DNA from: an uncultured Spirochaetaceae bacterium
GTDB lineage: Bacteria > Spirochaetota > Spirochaetia > Treponematales > Treponemataceae
DNA: 64,000 nucleotides
Direction: 5' to 3'
NCBI GenBank assembly: GCA_902789325.1
Contig: CADANN010000002.1
Span: forward strand, 62,001-126,000
Shown one piece after another: positions 49,108 to 57,923 of this stretch. The notes beneath the pieces are model-generated. The model was not told where the DNA came from, made no database searches, and saw only the letters and a list, made by a program, of their open reading frames with translations. Numbering within the stretch: the stretch's first letter is position 1; every line of letters starts with the position of its first letter. Both the position numbers and the translations under genes were made by a program.

Positions 49108-50448
49108 TTAGTCTATATTAAGCTCTTCCAGTTTTCTGTGCAACGTTTTTCTTCCAATTCCCAGGATATCTGCCGTTCTCGACTTATTGCCTTTGTTCGC
49201 AGCGAGATTTTCCTGGATGATAATCTTCTCTGCTTCGTCCATTGTGATGCCGATTGGAATTGAAATTACTTTTTCCTCGCTCTGGCTTCTGAGAGAACGG
49301 GGCAAATCTTCCATTTTGATTTCGTCGCCGGTGCACATAACCACCGCACTCTCAACTGCATTTTTTAGCTCACGGATATTTCCCGGCCAGCTGTATTTTA
49401 TCATTGCAGACTTCGAAGCTTTGTCAAAGCCCTTGATGTTCTTTTTGTTTTCAATATTGAACTCTCGCAAAAAGGCGTGCATCAAAAGCGGAATGTCATC
49501 CATGCGCTCACGCAGAGACGGCATTTCAATTCGTACAACGTTCAAACGGTAGAACAAATCTTCACGGAACTTACCGGCCTTTACTTCTTCTTCGAGATTT
49601 CGATTGGTAGCAGCAACAACGCGAACATCAACCTCAATTGACTTTTCTCCGCCTACCCGTTCAAACTTATGCTCCTGCAAAACACGAAGCAGCTTTACCT
49701 GGGTGGCAAGATTCACTTCGCCAATTTCATCAAGAAAAATTGTTCCGCCATCGGCAAGTTCAAAACGTCCCTTGTGAATATTTTCAGCTCCGGTGAAAGC
49801 TCCCTTCTCGTAACCAAAAAGTTCACTCTCAATTAAGGTCTCACTCAGGGCTGCACAGTGCACAACAACAAACGGCCCCTTAGCCCGCTCCGACTGATCA
49901 TGTACGGCATGGGCAACAAGCTCTTTACCAACACCACTTTCACCAGTAATCAAAACGCTGGCTCTGGTTGGAGCTGCCTTTGAAATCATCTGACGAACCC
50001 GGCCAAGGGAATCGCTCTTACCAATCATCTCGTCAGGTGACTGACTCTTCAGCAGCTTAGCCTGTAGCTGGCGATTTTCTTCTGCAAGAATTTTTCCCTG
50101 CAAGGCATTTTTTACAATTTTATTTAAGTGGTCAAGATCGAGAGGTTTGGTCAAAAAATCAAAAGCGCCGGCCTTCAAAGCAGCAGTGGCATCATCAATA
50201 CTTCCGTGACCAGTCAGAACAATAATCGGAACACCAGGATGCTCAGAGGTAACGTGTTTTACAACCTCGCTTCCGCTGATTCCGTCCATTCTTAAATCGG
50301 TAATTACAAGATCAATGCCGCCTTCAGCAATCAGCTTTAAACCTTCTTCACCACTGGCAGCCTGCTTAACCTCGTAGCCTTCCAGTTCAAAATTATCTGC
50401 AAGTCCGTTACGAATATTCTCTTCATCATCAATTGTAAGAATTGTCAT
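49108..50448 (-). CDS. NtrC-family sigma-54-dependent response regulator
   Basis: The ATG at 50448 is chosen over one five codons earlier because GGAGG sits five bases upstream. The 446-residue protein has a receiver domain (TILTIDDEENIRNGL, phospho-Asp in LVITDLRM), a sigma-54 AAA+ domain (GESGVGKELVA Walker A, ESELFGYEKGAFTGA GAFTGA loop, LDEIGE Walker B) and a Fis-type helix-turn-helix (NKSRTADILGIGRKTLHRKLEEL). It activates RpoN-dependent promoters. In treponemes it corresponds to the AtoC-like regulator beside AtoS, and in Borrelia to Rrp2. It overlaps its kinase gene by 20 bases. Confidence 0.95.
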   Translation of the reverse strand: MTILTIDDEENIRNGLADNFELEGYEVKQAASGEEGLKLIAEGGIDLVITDLRMDGISGSEVVKHVTSEHPGVPIIVLTGHGSIDDATAALKAGAFDFLTKPLDLDHLNKIVKNALQGKILAEENRQLQAKLLKSQSPDEMIGKSDSLGRVRQMISKAAPTRASVLITGESGVGKELVAHAVHDQSERAKGPFVVVHCAALSETLIESELFGYEKGAFTGAENIHKGRFELADGGTIFLDEIGEVNLATQVKLLRVLQEHKFERVGGEKSIEVDVRVVAATNRNLEEEVKAGKFREDLFYRLNVVRIEMPSLRERMDDIPLLMHAFLREFNIENKKNIKGFDKASKSAMIKYSWPGNIRELKNAVESAVVMCTGDEIKMEDLPRSLRSQSEEKVISIPIGITMDEAEKIIIQENLAANKGNKSRTADILGIGRKTLHRKLEELNID

Positions 50449-51679
50449 GACTGCCTCCATCACTTGCTAAAAGTTTTGTATCTTTCTGCGGAATCGGGAA
50501 GGTAATTGTAAACGCAGTTCCCTCACCTTCTTTTGAGTCAACAATAATTTCGCCCGAAAATTCTTTTATGATTTTATAAACCATAGTCATGCCAAGTCCG
50601 GTTCCGTTTGCCTTTGTGGTATAGTATGGTTCAAAAATTTTCGAGAGACTTTCTTCGGACATTCCGCAGCCGTTATCTGCAATTGTAATTATGAATTTAT
50701 TTTCACGGACAATATTAGAGATGCAGAACTTAGCTCCGCTTTCAAAACCGTTTTCTCCATCACTCTTGTATTTTGATTTTAAAGCGGCAAGAGAGTTCTG
50801 AGAAATATTCATAATAACATCGCGGAAAAGTTTTTCATCAAGCAAGATTCGGATTCCACTTTCGGAAGGTCTGAAAACAACTTCAATTCCTTCGCGGTTA
50901 AACTCAGGCTTAAAGAAAGAAACGAGTCCGTCAATCAGTTTATCCGGTTCCTTAAGTTCCAGCTGAGCCTTAACAGGACGCACGGCCAGTAAAAAGTCCA
51001 TAACCAGTTTATTAAGATGATCAATTTCTTCGTTTACAACATCAATATGATCTTCAACAAACTTTTTGGCAGGAAGTTTATCTTCATTTTCCCGAGCCTT
51101 AGCAAGTGCTTTTTGGATAAGTTGAATATGAATGCTGATAGCACCAAGCGGATTTTTTATTTCGTGCGCCATGCCCGCAGCAAGATTTGTAAGGTTAGCA
51201 AGATTTTCCATGCGATGCAGCAGGATATCCTGATTTTTCTTTTCGGTGATATCGCGTACAAGAATCATCTTGCCGTTGAGCTCACCCTCATTAATAAGAG
51301 GGGCAATAGTTACAGTAAGAAAACGCACAGTGCCACCACTTGTCACCGTTGAAAATTCTTCAGAACTGTTAGTTACATTTTTTTCAATACAGCGTCGCAA
51401 AAAGGCTGCAATATCTTCATCTTCAATATATTCCCAGATTGGCTTTTCACTGCCAAGAATATCTTCCAGGCGTTCGCTGAAAGGAAGCCAGCTTTCCGCA
51501 ATTGTATTGGAACGCAAAAGTCTAAAATTATCATCCGTAATCAAAAGACCAGTTGAAAGCGATTCAAAAACAGAATAAAGGCTTTCATTTTCGTCAACTA
51601 CATCTTCCAGAAGCGAAAGCACCTGCTCTTTAGAAAGCTTTTCGGCCTTCTGCTTTACACGTTTTACATAGCCGCGCAA
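50429..51679 (-). CDS. NtrB/AtoS-type sensor histidine kinase
   Basis: The 416-residue soluble kinase has a PAS domain (residues about 25-160: LSTGLLITDDNFRLLRSNTIAESWL), a HisKA box (LAAGMAHEIKNPLGAISIHIQ, phosphoacceptor His) and a HATPase domain (NISQNSLAALKSK N-box, ITIADNGCGMSEE, GTGLGMTMVYKI). No membrane segments are present, so it senses a cytoplasmic cue. Start is a TTG at 51679, well supported by GGAGGTGT six bases before; the frame overlaps the holB-like stop by 16 bases. It partners the NtrC-type regulator downstream. Confidence 0.94.
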   Translation of the reverse strand: MRGYVKRVKQKAEKLSKEQVLSLLEDVVDENESLYSVFESLSTGLLITDDNFRLLRSNTIAESWLPFSERLEDILGSEKPIWEYIEDEDIAAFLRRCIEKNVTNSSEEFSTVTSGGTVRFLTVTIAPLINEGELNGKMILVRDITEKKNQDILLHRMENLANLTNLAAGMAHEIKNPLGAISIHIQLIQKALAKARENEDKLPAKKFVEDHIDVVNEEIDHLNKLVMDFLLAVRPVKAQLELKEPDKLIDGLVSFFKPEFNREGIEVVFRPSESGIRILLDEKLFRDVIMNISQNSLAALKSKYKSDGENGFESGAKFCISNIVRENKFIITIADNGCGMSEESLSKIFEPYYTTKANGTGLGMTMVYKIIKEFSGEIIVDSKEGEGTAFTITFPIPQKDTKLLASDGGSHDNSYN

Positions 51680-52890
51680 AAGACACCTCCAAAGCTTTTA
51701 TTCAAAGCAAACATATCGCGCAAAAGAATCTCGAGGGCACTAGCAGGTGACTGGTTGTAAAGAGTAATATTATCACTGCAGTTTCTTAAAAGCTGCATAG
51801 CCTGAGCAGCAGCCTCACTACCTGCCTGAGAGTTCAGCATAGGCCGCATAAAGAACGCAATATTTGCAAGGAAAAGACGAAGCTCAATTCTCGGGTAGAA
51901 TTTTTCGCACTTTTTCACAATTTCATCTATATTACAGATTTCTCCACGGGCAATGGAATTATAAAACTCTCGTGCTTGAGTTTTGATTTCAGACGGAGTA
52001 ACTGGAAGATAAGTCAATAGATAATCATTCAGGCTGCCGGTAAAATCATCATTATGGAACACCCGCTGAATAACTTCACGCTGCTGCTCGCCGGTACGGT
52101 CTGTAAAATTATAAGTTCTTACACGCGAAAGAATAGTCTGCATAATTGCATTTCGCTTAGAAGTCAAAAGAATAAAAACAACATCCTCTGGCGGCTCTTC
52201 AAGAATCTTAAGTAAGGCGTTCCTAACACTTGTCTGCATGCGGTCTGCATTTTCAATAATCACAGTTTTGCGGCCCTCTTCTGATTTTATATGAGCCCAG
52301 CCTTCCATATTACGTACCTGGTTGATAGGAATTGAATCATAAAGAAAATCATCTTCGAGTTTAGTACAAAGCTTTTGAATCTCTTCGCAAAGTTTTTTTA
52401 CAGTTCCGTTATCAGGAAGCTCGCGAGGAAAATCCAGCTGTTCAAGATTTTCGTTTATTTCTTCTATTATACTACCAATTTTATTTAGGTTAGAATCTCC
52501 TTCCCAGAGAATTCCGTTAAAACGCAAAGTAAGCTTACGAACACTACGCAAAAACAAATAGCGGGCCGCATCAATAAACTTAGCATTAATAAAATGAGCC
52601 TCAGTAAAAGTTTTAGCCGCAGCAGAAATTTCGAGCGAACAGTCACGTGGTCCAAGCAGCATCAAGTTAGAACAAACTAACGCCTTATGCTGTAAACAAG
52701 AAGGACATTCGCAAATCCATTTTCCCTGAGGTTTTTCATGACACGAAAGAATACGAGCAGTTTCCAGAGCAGCAGTAAGTTTTCCACTTGCTTCCGGACC
52801 TGCAAAAAGAATTGCACCAGGCAAACGGTTATGACGTATATCAGCAGCAAGAAGTTTTCCAGCTTCCTGATTTACAAGATTTTCATACAT
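51664..52890 (-). CDS. holB: DNA polymerase III delta' subunit (HolB-like)
   Basis: The 408-residue protein has an AAA+ clamp-loader layout: the N-terminal P-loop variant LFAGPEASGKLTAALETARILSC, the Cys-rich zinc module CHEKPQGKWICECPSCLQHK, VIIENADRMQTSVRNALLKILEEPPEDVVFILLTS and the SRC-like TILSRVRTYNF. This is the pattern of delta' / DnaX-like clamp-loader subunits. The holB family is typically 320-340 residues; the extra length lies in the middle region. It loads the sliding clamp during replication. Overlaps cvpA by eight bases and the NtrB-type gene by 16. Confidence 0.9.
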   Translation of the reverse strand: MYENLVNQEAGKLLAADIRHNRLPGAILFAGPEASGKLTAALETARILSCHEKPQGKWICECPSCLQHKALVCSNLMLLGPRDCSLEISAAAKTFTEAHFINAKFIDAARYLFLRSVRKLTLRFNGILWEGDSNLNKIGSIIEEINENLEQLDFPRELPDNGTVKKLCEEIQKLCTKLEDDFLYDSIPINQVRNMEGWAHIKSEEGRKTVIIENADRMQTSVRNALLKILEEPPEDVVFILLTSKRNAIMQTILSRVRTYNFTDRTGEQQREVIQRVFHNDDFTGSLNDYLLTYLPVTPSEIKTQAREFYNSIARGEICNIDEIVKKCEKFYPRIELRLFLANIAFFMRPMLNSQAGSEAAAQAMQLLRNCSDNITLYNQSPASALEILLRDMFALNKSFGGVFCAAM

Positions 52891-53362
52891 GATTTCCGAT
52901 CTCCTCTTTGGTTGAATGGAAAAGACTGTTTACAATGTTATAATAAAAACTTCCATCAAGAATCGTCATAGAATTAAAAAACGGTTGAGCAGTAAGAAGG
53001 AAGATGATAAGGCAAACAACAGCGCCACCTTCGACCAGACCAAAAATGAATCCTAAAGTACGATCCAGACTCTTTAAAACACTCCACTCAAAAACTTTTG
53101 CAACAATCATCTGAATGATTTTTATAACAAGGAATACAACAACAAAAATCAAGAGAAACGAAATAATTTTTGCCGCAAACTCAACTTTGATATCTTTTAA
53201 AAGCCCGTTCGCAATATCCTTGTAAAAAAGATAGGCCAGAATGATTCCTGCCACAAAGGCAATCTTTCCAAATACATTGTCTATAAAGCCTTTGATTACA
53301 CCACCAATAGCAAAAAGTATAATAATTCCGCTGAATACCCAGTCTATAACTCCAAAGTTCAT
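52883..53362 (-). CDS. cvpA: CvpA-family membrane protein
   Basis: The 159-residue protein has four predicted membrane helices and the family start NFGVIDWVFSGIIILFAIGGVIKGFIDNVFGKIAFVAGIILAYLFYKDIA, with the FSVLKSLDRTLGFIFGLVEGGAVVCLI segment. CvpA family proteins are inner-membrane proteins needed for colicin V production in E. coli and for envelope homeostasis or bile resistance elsewhere. Its start overlaps the murG stop by four bases (ATGA). In T. pallidum an equivalent gene also sits by murG and the atoS/atoC pair. Confidence 0.9.
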   Translation of the reverse strand: MNFGVIDWVFSGIIILFAIGGVIKGFIDNVFGKIAFVAGIILAYLFYKDIANGLLKDIKVEFAAKIISFLLIFVVVFLVIKIIQMIVAKVFEWSVLKSLDRTLGFIFGLVEGGAVVCLIIFLLTAQPFFNSMTILDGSFYYNIVNSLFHSTKEEIGNHV

Positions 53363-54537
53363 TTTTCACTCTCCCCTTTTTCACCATTAATTTTTTCAAA
53401 AAGAATACCCGCAATTTTCTTTACAGGAGGCTCACCACCAGTAAGAAGCTTAAGAGCTTCTCCATAGGCATCCCGTTTAGTCGCATCTAACATATTTGTA
53501 AGCGCCGCTTTAAGATGTTCAGAATCAGCTTCGGCTCCAACAAGCACTTCTGCAGCACCCTTAGCTTTAAAGAATTCAGCATTATCAACCTGGTCACCGC
53601 GAGTACCGCTTCCACACAATGGAACCAGCACCATAGGCTTAAGTAAAACTGCTGCTTCCCAAATAGAGTTTGCACCGGCACGGCTCAAAATTACATCGGC
53701 CGCAGCAACAACATCCGGCATTTCTTTGTAGATAAAATTATACGGCTTGTATGAATCCCCATATTTTGCAACCAGCTCATTTGAGCGGTTATCATCAGCA
53801 TTCAAAAGCCCGGTCTGATGAACAACTGTAAAATGCTGGCACAAAAAATCAATATTTTCAAAAACAAGTTCGTTGATCTGTTTTGCACCAGAGCTGCCAC
53901 CAAGAACCAGAAGCACAGGCTTCTCACTTTTGATTCCCAGAAACTCTCGGCCCTTTGCAGCATCAGTTTTATAAAAAACAGGACGCACAGGGTTACCGGT
54001 TACTACAACCCGCTCCTGATCGCCAGCACCTAATCTCTTTTTAGTATCATCATATGAAACAAACATGCAGTCTGCAGATTTAAAATTTAATCTGTTAGCA
54101 AGCCCTAACGTAAAATCACATTCATGAGTATAAACCGGAATATGAAGAAGATGCGCTGCAAGGCATGGAGGCACACTTACAAATCCACCCTTAGAAAAAA
54201 GCACCGCAGGCTTTTCTCTGTGCAAAATATGCCAGGCACTAAAAAATCCGCCTGCAATCCGGAATAAATCAGAAAAGTTTTTCAAAGAAAAATAACGGCG
54301 AAGCTTACCGGAAGGAATGCCATAAAACTTCCAGGCAGTAGGCTTTGAATCCGGCCCAACGGCAGTTTCTACGATCTTTTTGTCCATGCCTTTGGAACAG
54401 CCAATCCAACCGATTTTTATATCAAGATTATTTGAAGACGCAATAGTTTTAAGTTCATCGGCAACAGCAAGCCCCGGGTAAATATGTCCGGCAGTTCCGC
54501 CACCAGTAAAAAACACAAGATTTTTATTTAATTTCAT
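53359..54537 (-). CDS. murG: UDP-GlcNAc:undecaprenyl-PP-MurNAc-pentapeptide GlcNAc transferase
   Basis: The 392-residue glycosyltransferase makes lipid II on the cytoplasmic face. The N-terminal loop is FFTGGGTAGHIYPGLAVADEL, and the C-terminal donor-binding part has VLGGSSGAKQINE and RAGANSIWEAAVLLKPMVLVPLCGSGTRGDQVDNAEFF. It is longer than the roughly 355 residues of E. coli MurG. It heads the murG-cvpA-holB-NtrB-NtrC set with successive overlaps. The opposite strand carries the HATPase gene at 54636, separated by a divergent region with a perfect 16-bp palindrome. Confidence 0.95.
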   Translation of the reverse strand: MKLNKNLVFFTGGGTAGHIYPGLAVADELKTIASSNNLDIKIGWIGCSKGMDKKIVETAVGPDSKPTAWKFYGIPSGKLRRYFSLKNFSDLFRIAGGFFSAWHILHREKPAVLFSKGGFVSVPPCLAAHLLHIPVYTHECDFTLGLANRLNFKSADCMFVSYDDTKKRLGAGDQERVVVTGNPVRPVFYKTDAAKGREFLGIKSEKPVLLVLGGSSGAKQINELVFENIDFLCQHFTVVHQTGLLNADDNRSNELVAKYGDSYKPYNFIYKEMPDVVAAADVILSRAGANSIWEAAVLLKPMVLVPLCGSGTRGDQVDNAEFFKAKGAAEVLVGAEADSEHLKAALTNMLDATKRDAYGEALKLLTGGEPPVKKIAGILFEKINGEKGESEK

Positions 54538-54577
54538 AGTGTGTCATTTTAACACAGATTTACAAGTTTTTAAATAG

Positions 54578-54593
54578 AATAACCATGGTTATT
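54578..54593. promoter_or_regulatory. 16-bp perfect palindrome in divergent promoter region
   Basis: AATAACCATGGTTATT is a perfect palindrome between murG (minus) and the ATPase gene (plus), 7 bases before the -35 box of the latter. Its position suits an operator; a T-run follows on the plus strand but no gene precedes it on that strand, so a terminator role is unlikely. Confidence 0.5.
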
Positions 54594-54599
54594 TTTTCT

Positions 54600-54628
54600 T
54601 TTACAATATCAGTTTTATAACTTATAAT
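54600..54628 (+). promoter_or_regulatory. Promoter of HATPase gene, leaderless geometry
   Basis: TTTACA (54600-54605), a 17-base spacer and TATAAT (54623-54628) end seven bases before the ATG at 54636. No ribosome site fits. The transcript is predicted to start at, or one base before, the start codon. Confidence 0.72.
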
Positions 54629-54635
54629 AGTATTA

Positions 54636-55298
54636 ATGGCAGAGACAGTTTATACCTCAAAAAATTACGACCTCTCTTGTGCGGCTGAATGCATCAAAAA
54701 TCAAAAGCCATACGAACATGTGCTTAGCGGCCCTTCACAAAAAAGCCGCGAGTTTATAAAAAACGTAGCCTTAGAATATCTGCGCACAATCGGTAAAGAA
54801 AAATTCTATAACCTGCTTTGTCTTTGCATAGAAGAAGTAATTTCCAATTCCGTAAAAGCAAACATTAAGCGAGCCTACTTTCTTTCAAATAATCTGGACA
54901 TATCCAACCCAAAAGATTACGAAAAAGGAATGAAAAATTTTAAAGAAGCCGGAATGGGAAAAGTAAAAGACCCAAATCTCGTAAAAAAAGTAAACAATCT
55001 TGGACTATATGTAAAAATGATATTCAAAATTCAGGATAACACTTTTTACATTACAACCCATAACAATTCCGTAATATCAAAAGAAGAGCTCGAACGAATC
55101 AACAAAAAACTAACGCTTTCAAAAACTCAGACACCAGAACAAATGTTTATGAATTCAATAGACCCAACAGAAGGAGCAGGCCTTGGCATCATAATGATAA
55201 AAAGAATCCTGAGCCAGATCAGCTCCGCACCAGACTGCTTTTCAATCAGGGCAACAAATACAGAAACCATCACAGAATTAAAAATTTCACGAGATTAA
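54636..55298 (+). CDS. HATPase-domain protein (divergent, anti-sigma-like)
   Basis: The 220-residue protein has a divergent GHKL ATPase domain. An N-box-like CLCIEEVISNSVKANIKRAYF (Glu66/Glu67, Asn71) and a G2 box DPTEGAGLGIIMIKRIL are present. The G1 box Asp-x-Gly is replaced by THNNSV, so nucleotide binding is uncertain. The spacer is longer than in SpoIIAB and includes a Lys-rich helix. It lacks any histidine or sensor domain, so it may be a switch-type regulator like the one at 46199. It is followed directly by the omptin-like gene, two bases after its stop. The promoter predicts a leaderless mRNA. Confidence 0.7.
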   Translation: MAETVYTSKNYDLSCAAECIKNQKPYEHVLSGPSQKSREFIKNVALEYLRTIGKEKFYNLLCLCIEEVISNSVKANIKRAYFLSNNLDISNPKDYEKGMKNFKEAGMGKVKDPNLVKKVNNLGLYVKMIFKIQDNTFYITTHNNSVISKEELERINKKLTLSKTQTPEQMFMNSIDPTEGAGLGIIMIKRILSQISSAPDCFSIRATNTETITELKISRD

Positions 55299-55300
55299 AA

Positions 55301-56206
55301 ATGAAAAATCTCATTAAAAAGCACCTCGCCTTACCACTTATTTTTTTGATTACCACCTCACTTTTTGCAATCAACAATTATTCTTTTAGTATTACACCCC
55401 ACGCAGGAGTCACTTTTTCTCAGGTAGATGAAATTCTATACGACAGCAACGGAGAACAATGCAGCCTTCTGGAATGGGAACAAAAGCCCGTTGTAGACAC
55501 AGGTTTTTCTTTAGATTTTCAATTAAATAGATTTTTAATTTCCACAGATTTTGAAGCTTCCTTTTTAGCAGGAGATTCAAAAATGACAGACACAGACTGG
55601 AGCAATGGCAAAAAATACAGCGTAACCGTCCACCCGCTGGAAGCCTCAAAAAACTTTGATACCAGCATTATGTTTGCATATAAAATCAATTCACAAAAGT
55701 GCCAGTGGCTTACCCTCCAGCCAGAGCTTCAACTTGAATATAAGTACATAGATTTTGATGCAGGAAACGGCAAAGGCGTTCGTTATGACCGCAACATAAA
55801 AGTGTACGGCGTAGACCTTACAAGACATTCATTTTTTGTTTTTACAGGATTTAAGGGAATTGCAGAGCTAGGAAACAGATTCAATATAGCAGCAGAATTC
55901 CTTTTTGCGCCATATACATATCAATATGAAAAAGATTTTCACGAAGGAGTAAAAAATCCGTTTACGTCGATAGAGATTCAGAAGGGATATTTTTCAAAAT
56001 TCAGGACGGGACTATCAGCTGGAATTAAGCTGAATGAAAAACTGGCAGTAAATTTGTTCTCCCAAGTCCTGTTTGGCACAAAAGACAAGGGAGACTTTTA
56101 TTCAAATTACTACACAGAAAAAATCACAAAATTCGAAGACCAGCAAAGCGGCACAAACATTTTTGCTTTTAAGTGCGGAATCAGTACAAGTTATTTATTT
56201 TTCTGA
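55301..56206 (+). CDS. Omptin-family outer-membrane protease
   Basis: The 301-residue protein has a signal peptide (LALPLIFLITTSLFA) and the alternating strand pattern of a ten-stranded barrel. Omptin residues are visible: the N-terminal SLLEWEQKP motif, the first catalytic pair Asp97-x-Asp99 in MTDTDW, and the second pair Asp212-x-His214 in KDFH. Omptins such as OmpT cleave peptides at dibasic sites at the cell surface and are mostly known from Gram-negative proteobacteria. The final Phe fits outer-membrane insertion. It lies two bases after the ATPase gene and converges with a small membrane protein gene, overlapping it by 12 bases. Confidence 0.82.
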   Translation: MKNLIKKHLALPLIFLITTSLFAINNYSFSITPHAGVTFSQVDEILYDSNGEQCSLLEWEQKPVVDTGFSLDFQLNRFLISTDFEASFLAGDSKMTDTDWSNGKKYSVTVHPLEASKNFDTSIMFAYKINSQKCQWLTLQPELQLEYKYIDFDAGNGKGVRYDRNIKVYGVDLTRHSFFVFTGFKGIAELGNRFNIAAEFLFAPYTYQYEKDFHEGVKNPFTSIEIQKGYFSKFRTGLSAGIKLNEKLAVNLFSQVLFGTKDKGDFYSNYYTEKITKFEDQQSGTNIFAFKCGISTSYLFF

Positions 56207-56386
56207 ATCAAGAATCAGGTCTTTTCTTTCAAAGAACCAGATGCAGACAACAGTCATTACAATAAAGATAGAAGAAAAAACTGCTTCAGGAGTTACATTT
56301 GAATTTGAATGAAAATGAAAAACAGAGTCAAGCAGACTTAAGCCAAAAACAATAGAAAATAAGCCAATAATACTTTTATGTTTCAT
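56195..56386 (-). CDS. Small membrane protein, unknown
   Basis: The 63-residue protein has two predicted membrane helices (residues about 5-22 and 32-50, with SIIGLFSIVFGLSLLD and AVFSSIFIVMTVVCIWFFE) joined by a His/Asn-rich loop. A strong AGGAGAGG ribosome site before the ATG supports it being real. It overlaps the end of the convergent omptin gene by 12 bases. The family is not recognised. Confidence 0.6.
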   Translation of the reverse strand: MKHKSIIGLFSIVFGLSLLDSVFHFHSNSNVTPEAVFSSIFIVMTVVCIWFFERKDLILDSEK

Positions 56387-56613
56387 AAACCTCTCCTATT
56401 TTTTATTACATAATAGTAATTTATCAGTATGTAAATTTAAGCATAAAAAAACTTTATTTGCAATTGATTTTGTTGGGTTGCGATGAGATTTTGGGGATAT
56501 AACAGAAAATTATTGGATTTTTATATAAATCAAATCATCACTGATTAATGATAGTATCATGTTGTAATAATATTTCATTGTCAAATTTTTCTTGACAATA
56601 GTACAAACTATCC

Positions 56614-57168
56614 TTACAGAAAATCCACACATGGATTATTCTTAATATACTCCTTATAAGTCGGAGCTGTTAACCATCTTCCGGCAGCAAGCATTTCTTG
56701 CCATAGTTTTTCGCAATCTTCTTCAGTGATAAACTTCTTTTTACATGCTAATTGCAATATATCTCCGGTTTTTATTTGTTTTATATTATTCGCAACACAA
56801 TAATCATGAATATCTATAGTATTATTACTAGCAATAATTCCATTACGAAATTTTGCGAGGACCATACAAGATGCTTCGCCAGCTCCTATAATTTTCTTAG
56901 ATCTATCACTAGTATCTATTAATTTATAATACTCTTCTTCTTCAGGAGTATCCATTTCTATTGATATAGACTTTATAGCGCCATGTGTTTGTAAGATTTC
57001 AAATCTGGAACGTAGATAAGGAACTTTAATAACTTCTTTTTCAACCTGTTCAGAAACAAAAATTCTGCCAGGAAATAAAAGAGGCAATATGGCTCTATTA
57101 TCTACCCACAAGAAACATGCTAAATTATCTGTATCAAAAAAAATTGGCTCCTGTTTAGGCAAGTTCAT
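56614..57168 (-). CDS. PIN-like nuclease (putative toxin)
   Basis: The 184-residue protein has a PIN-domain layout by pattern: an N-terminal IFFDTDNLACFLW with the first acidic residue, a middle GAGEASCMVLA with a Glu, and ASNNTIDIHDYC with an Asp. It resembles DUF3368-type PIN proteins. PIN nucleases of this kind act as toxins on RNA. It overlaps the ImmA/IrrE gene by 14 bases and belongs to a three-gene unit with the XRE regulator. A short inverted repeat (56577-56599) lies just beyond its stop, possibly a weak terminator. It is intact. Confidence 0.78.
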   Translation of the reverse strand: MNLPKQEPIFFDTDNLACFLWVDNRAILPLLFPGRIFVSEQVEKEVIKVPYLRSRFEILQTHGAIKSISIEMDTPEEEEYYKLIDTSDRSKKIIGAGEASCMVLAKFRNGIIASNNTIDIHDYCVANNIKQIKTGDILQLACKKKFITEEDCEKLWQEMLAAGRWLTAPTYKEYIKNNPCVDFL

Positions 57169-57919
57169 TCTCCTTGCTTATTTTTTCAAGATTTCCATAT
57201 ACAAGATCTGTACGATACGCTTGAATAAGTAACTCTTCAAATTTACCTTGAGAAATTAATCCTTTTTCAAAAATATTATTTGCATTTCTTATATATGCTC
57301 CTAAGGTCTTTTTAACTCCCTTTTCTTCAAAAGGATAATATAATTGTTTTGTAAAACCCAGCTTTTGGGCTTCTAAAGAGATAGATGAAATATCAAATTC
57401 CTTTAATTGCTCCTCATTAATAAGGTTGTCTATTTTTAATCTCCAAAGTAAGGCAGTATGACTTATCCCAAAAAATTGTTCTAATCTGATTATATTTTCT
57501 AATGTTGGCTTATCTGCACACAAATCATGAAATTTTTTTGTCAAAGAATGATAAGGTGCCAATAAAAAAGACGCAAATGTATCGGCCTTCCTTTCATTTT
57601 CATCCTTAGGATCTAATTTCATAGAACACAGTTGTATCAAAGCTGAATTGTCATCAAAATAATAGTGGTATAATTCATGGCATAAAGTAAACCTCTGCCT
57701 TCCATAAGGCATATTAGAATTTATAGCAATACATTGAACACCATCCGAACTCATAAACATACCACTAATATTATTTCCAAAAGGATATAAAACTAATGTC
57801 AATTCTGATATTTCTTCAGTTACTACAGAAAAAATATCAATTGGAGCATCTGTATCAATACCAAGCTTTCTTCTACAGTCATATGCTTTCGAATCTAAAT
57901 CAAGTCTGTTAATAGCCAC
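57155..57919 (-). CDS. ImmA/IrrE-family metallopeptidase
   Basis: The 254-residue protein has a HEXXH zinc motif in RFTLCHELYHYYF (about residues 80-84) and a third acidic region ERKADTFASFLL, as in the ImmA/IrrE (COG2856) family, which cleave repressors to trigger responses. The N-terminal KAYDCRRKLGIDTDAPIDIFSV helix is typical. It has a C-terminal extension of about 90 residues. It overlaps the PIN gene and follows the XRE gene by four bases. It likely cleaves the XRE regulator or relieves it from the PIN toxin. Confidence 0.9.
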   Translation of the reverse strand: MAINRLDLDSKAYDCRRKLGIDTDAPIDIFSVVTEEISELTLVLYPFGNNISGMFMSSDGVQCIAINSNMPYGRQRFTLCHELYHYYFDDNSALIQLCSMKLDPKDENERKADTFASFLLAPYHSLTKKFHDLCADKPTLENIIRLEQFFGISHTALLWRLKIDNLINEEQLKEFDISSISLEAQKLGFTKQLYYPFEEKGVKKTLGAYIRNANNIFEKGLISQGKFEELLIQAYRTDLVYGNLEKISKENELA

Positions 57920-57923
57920 AGTA

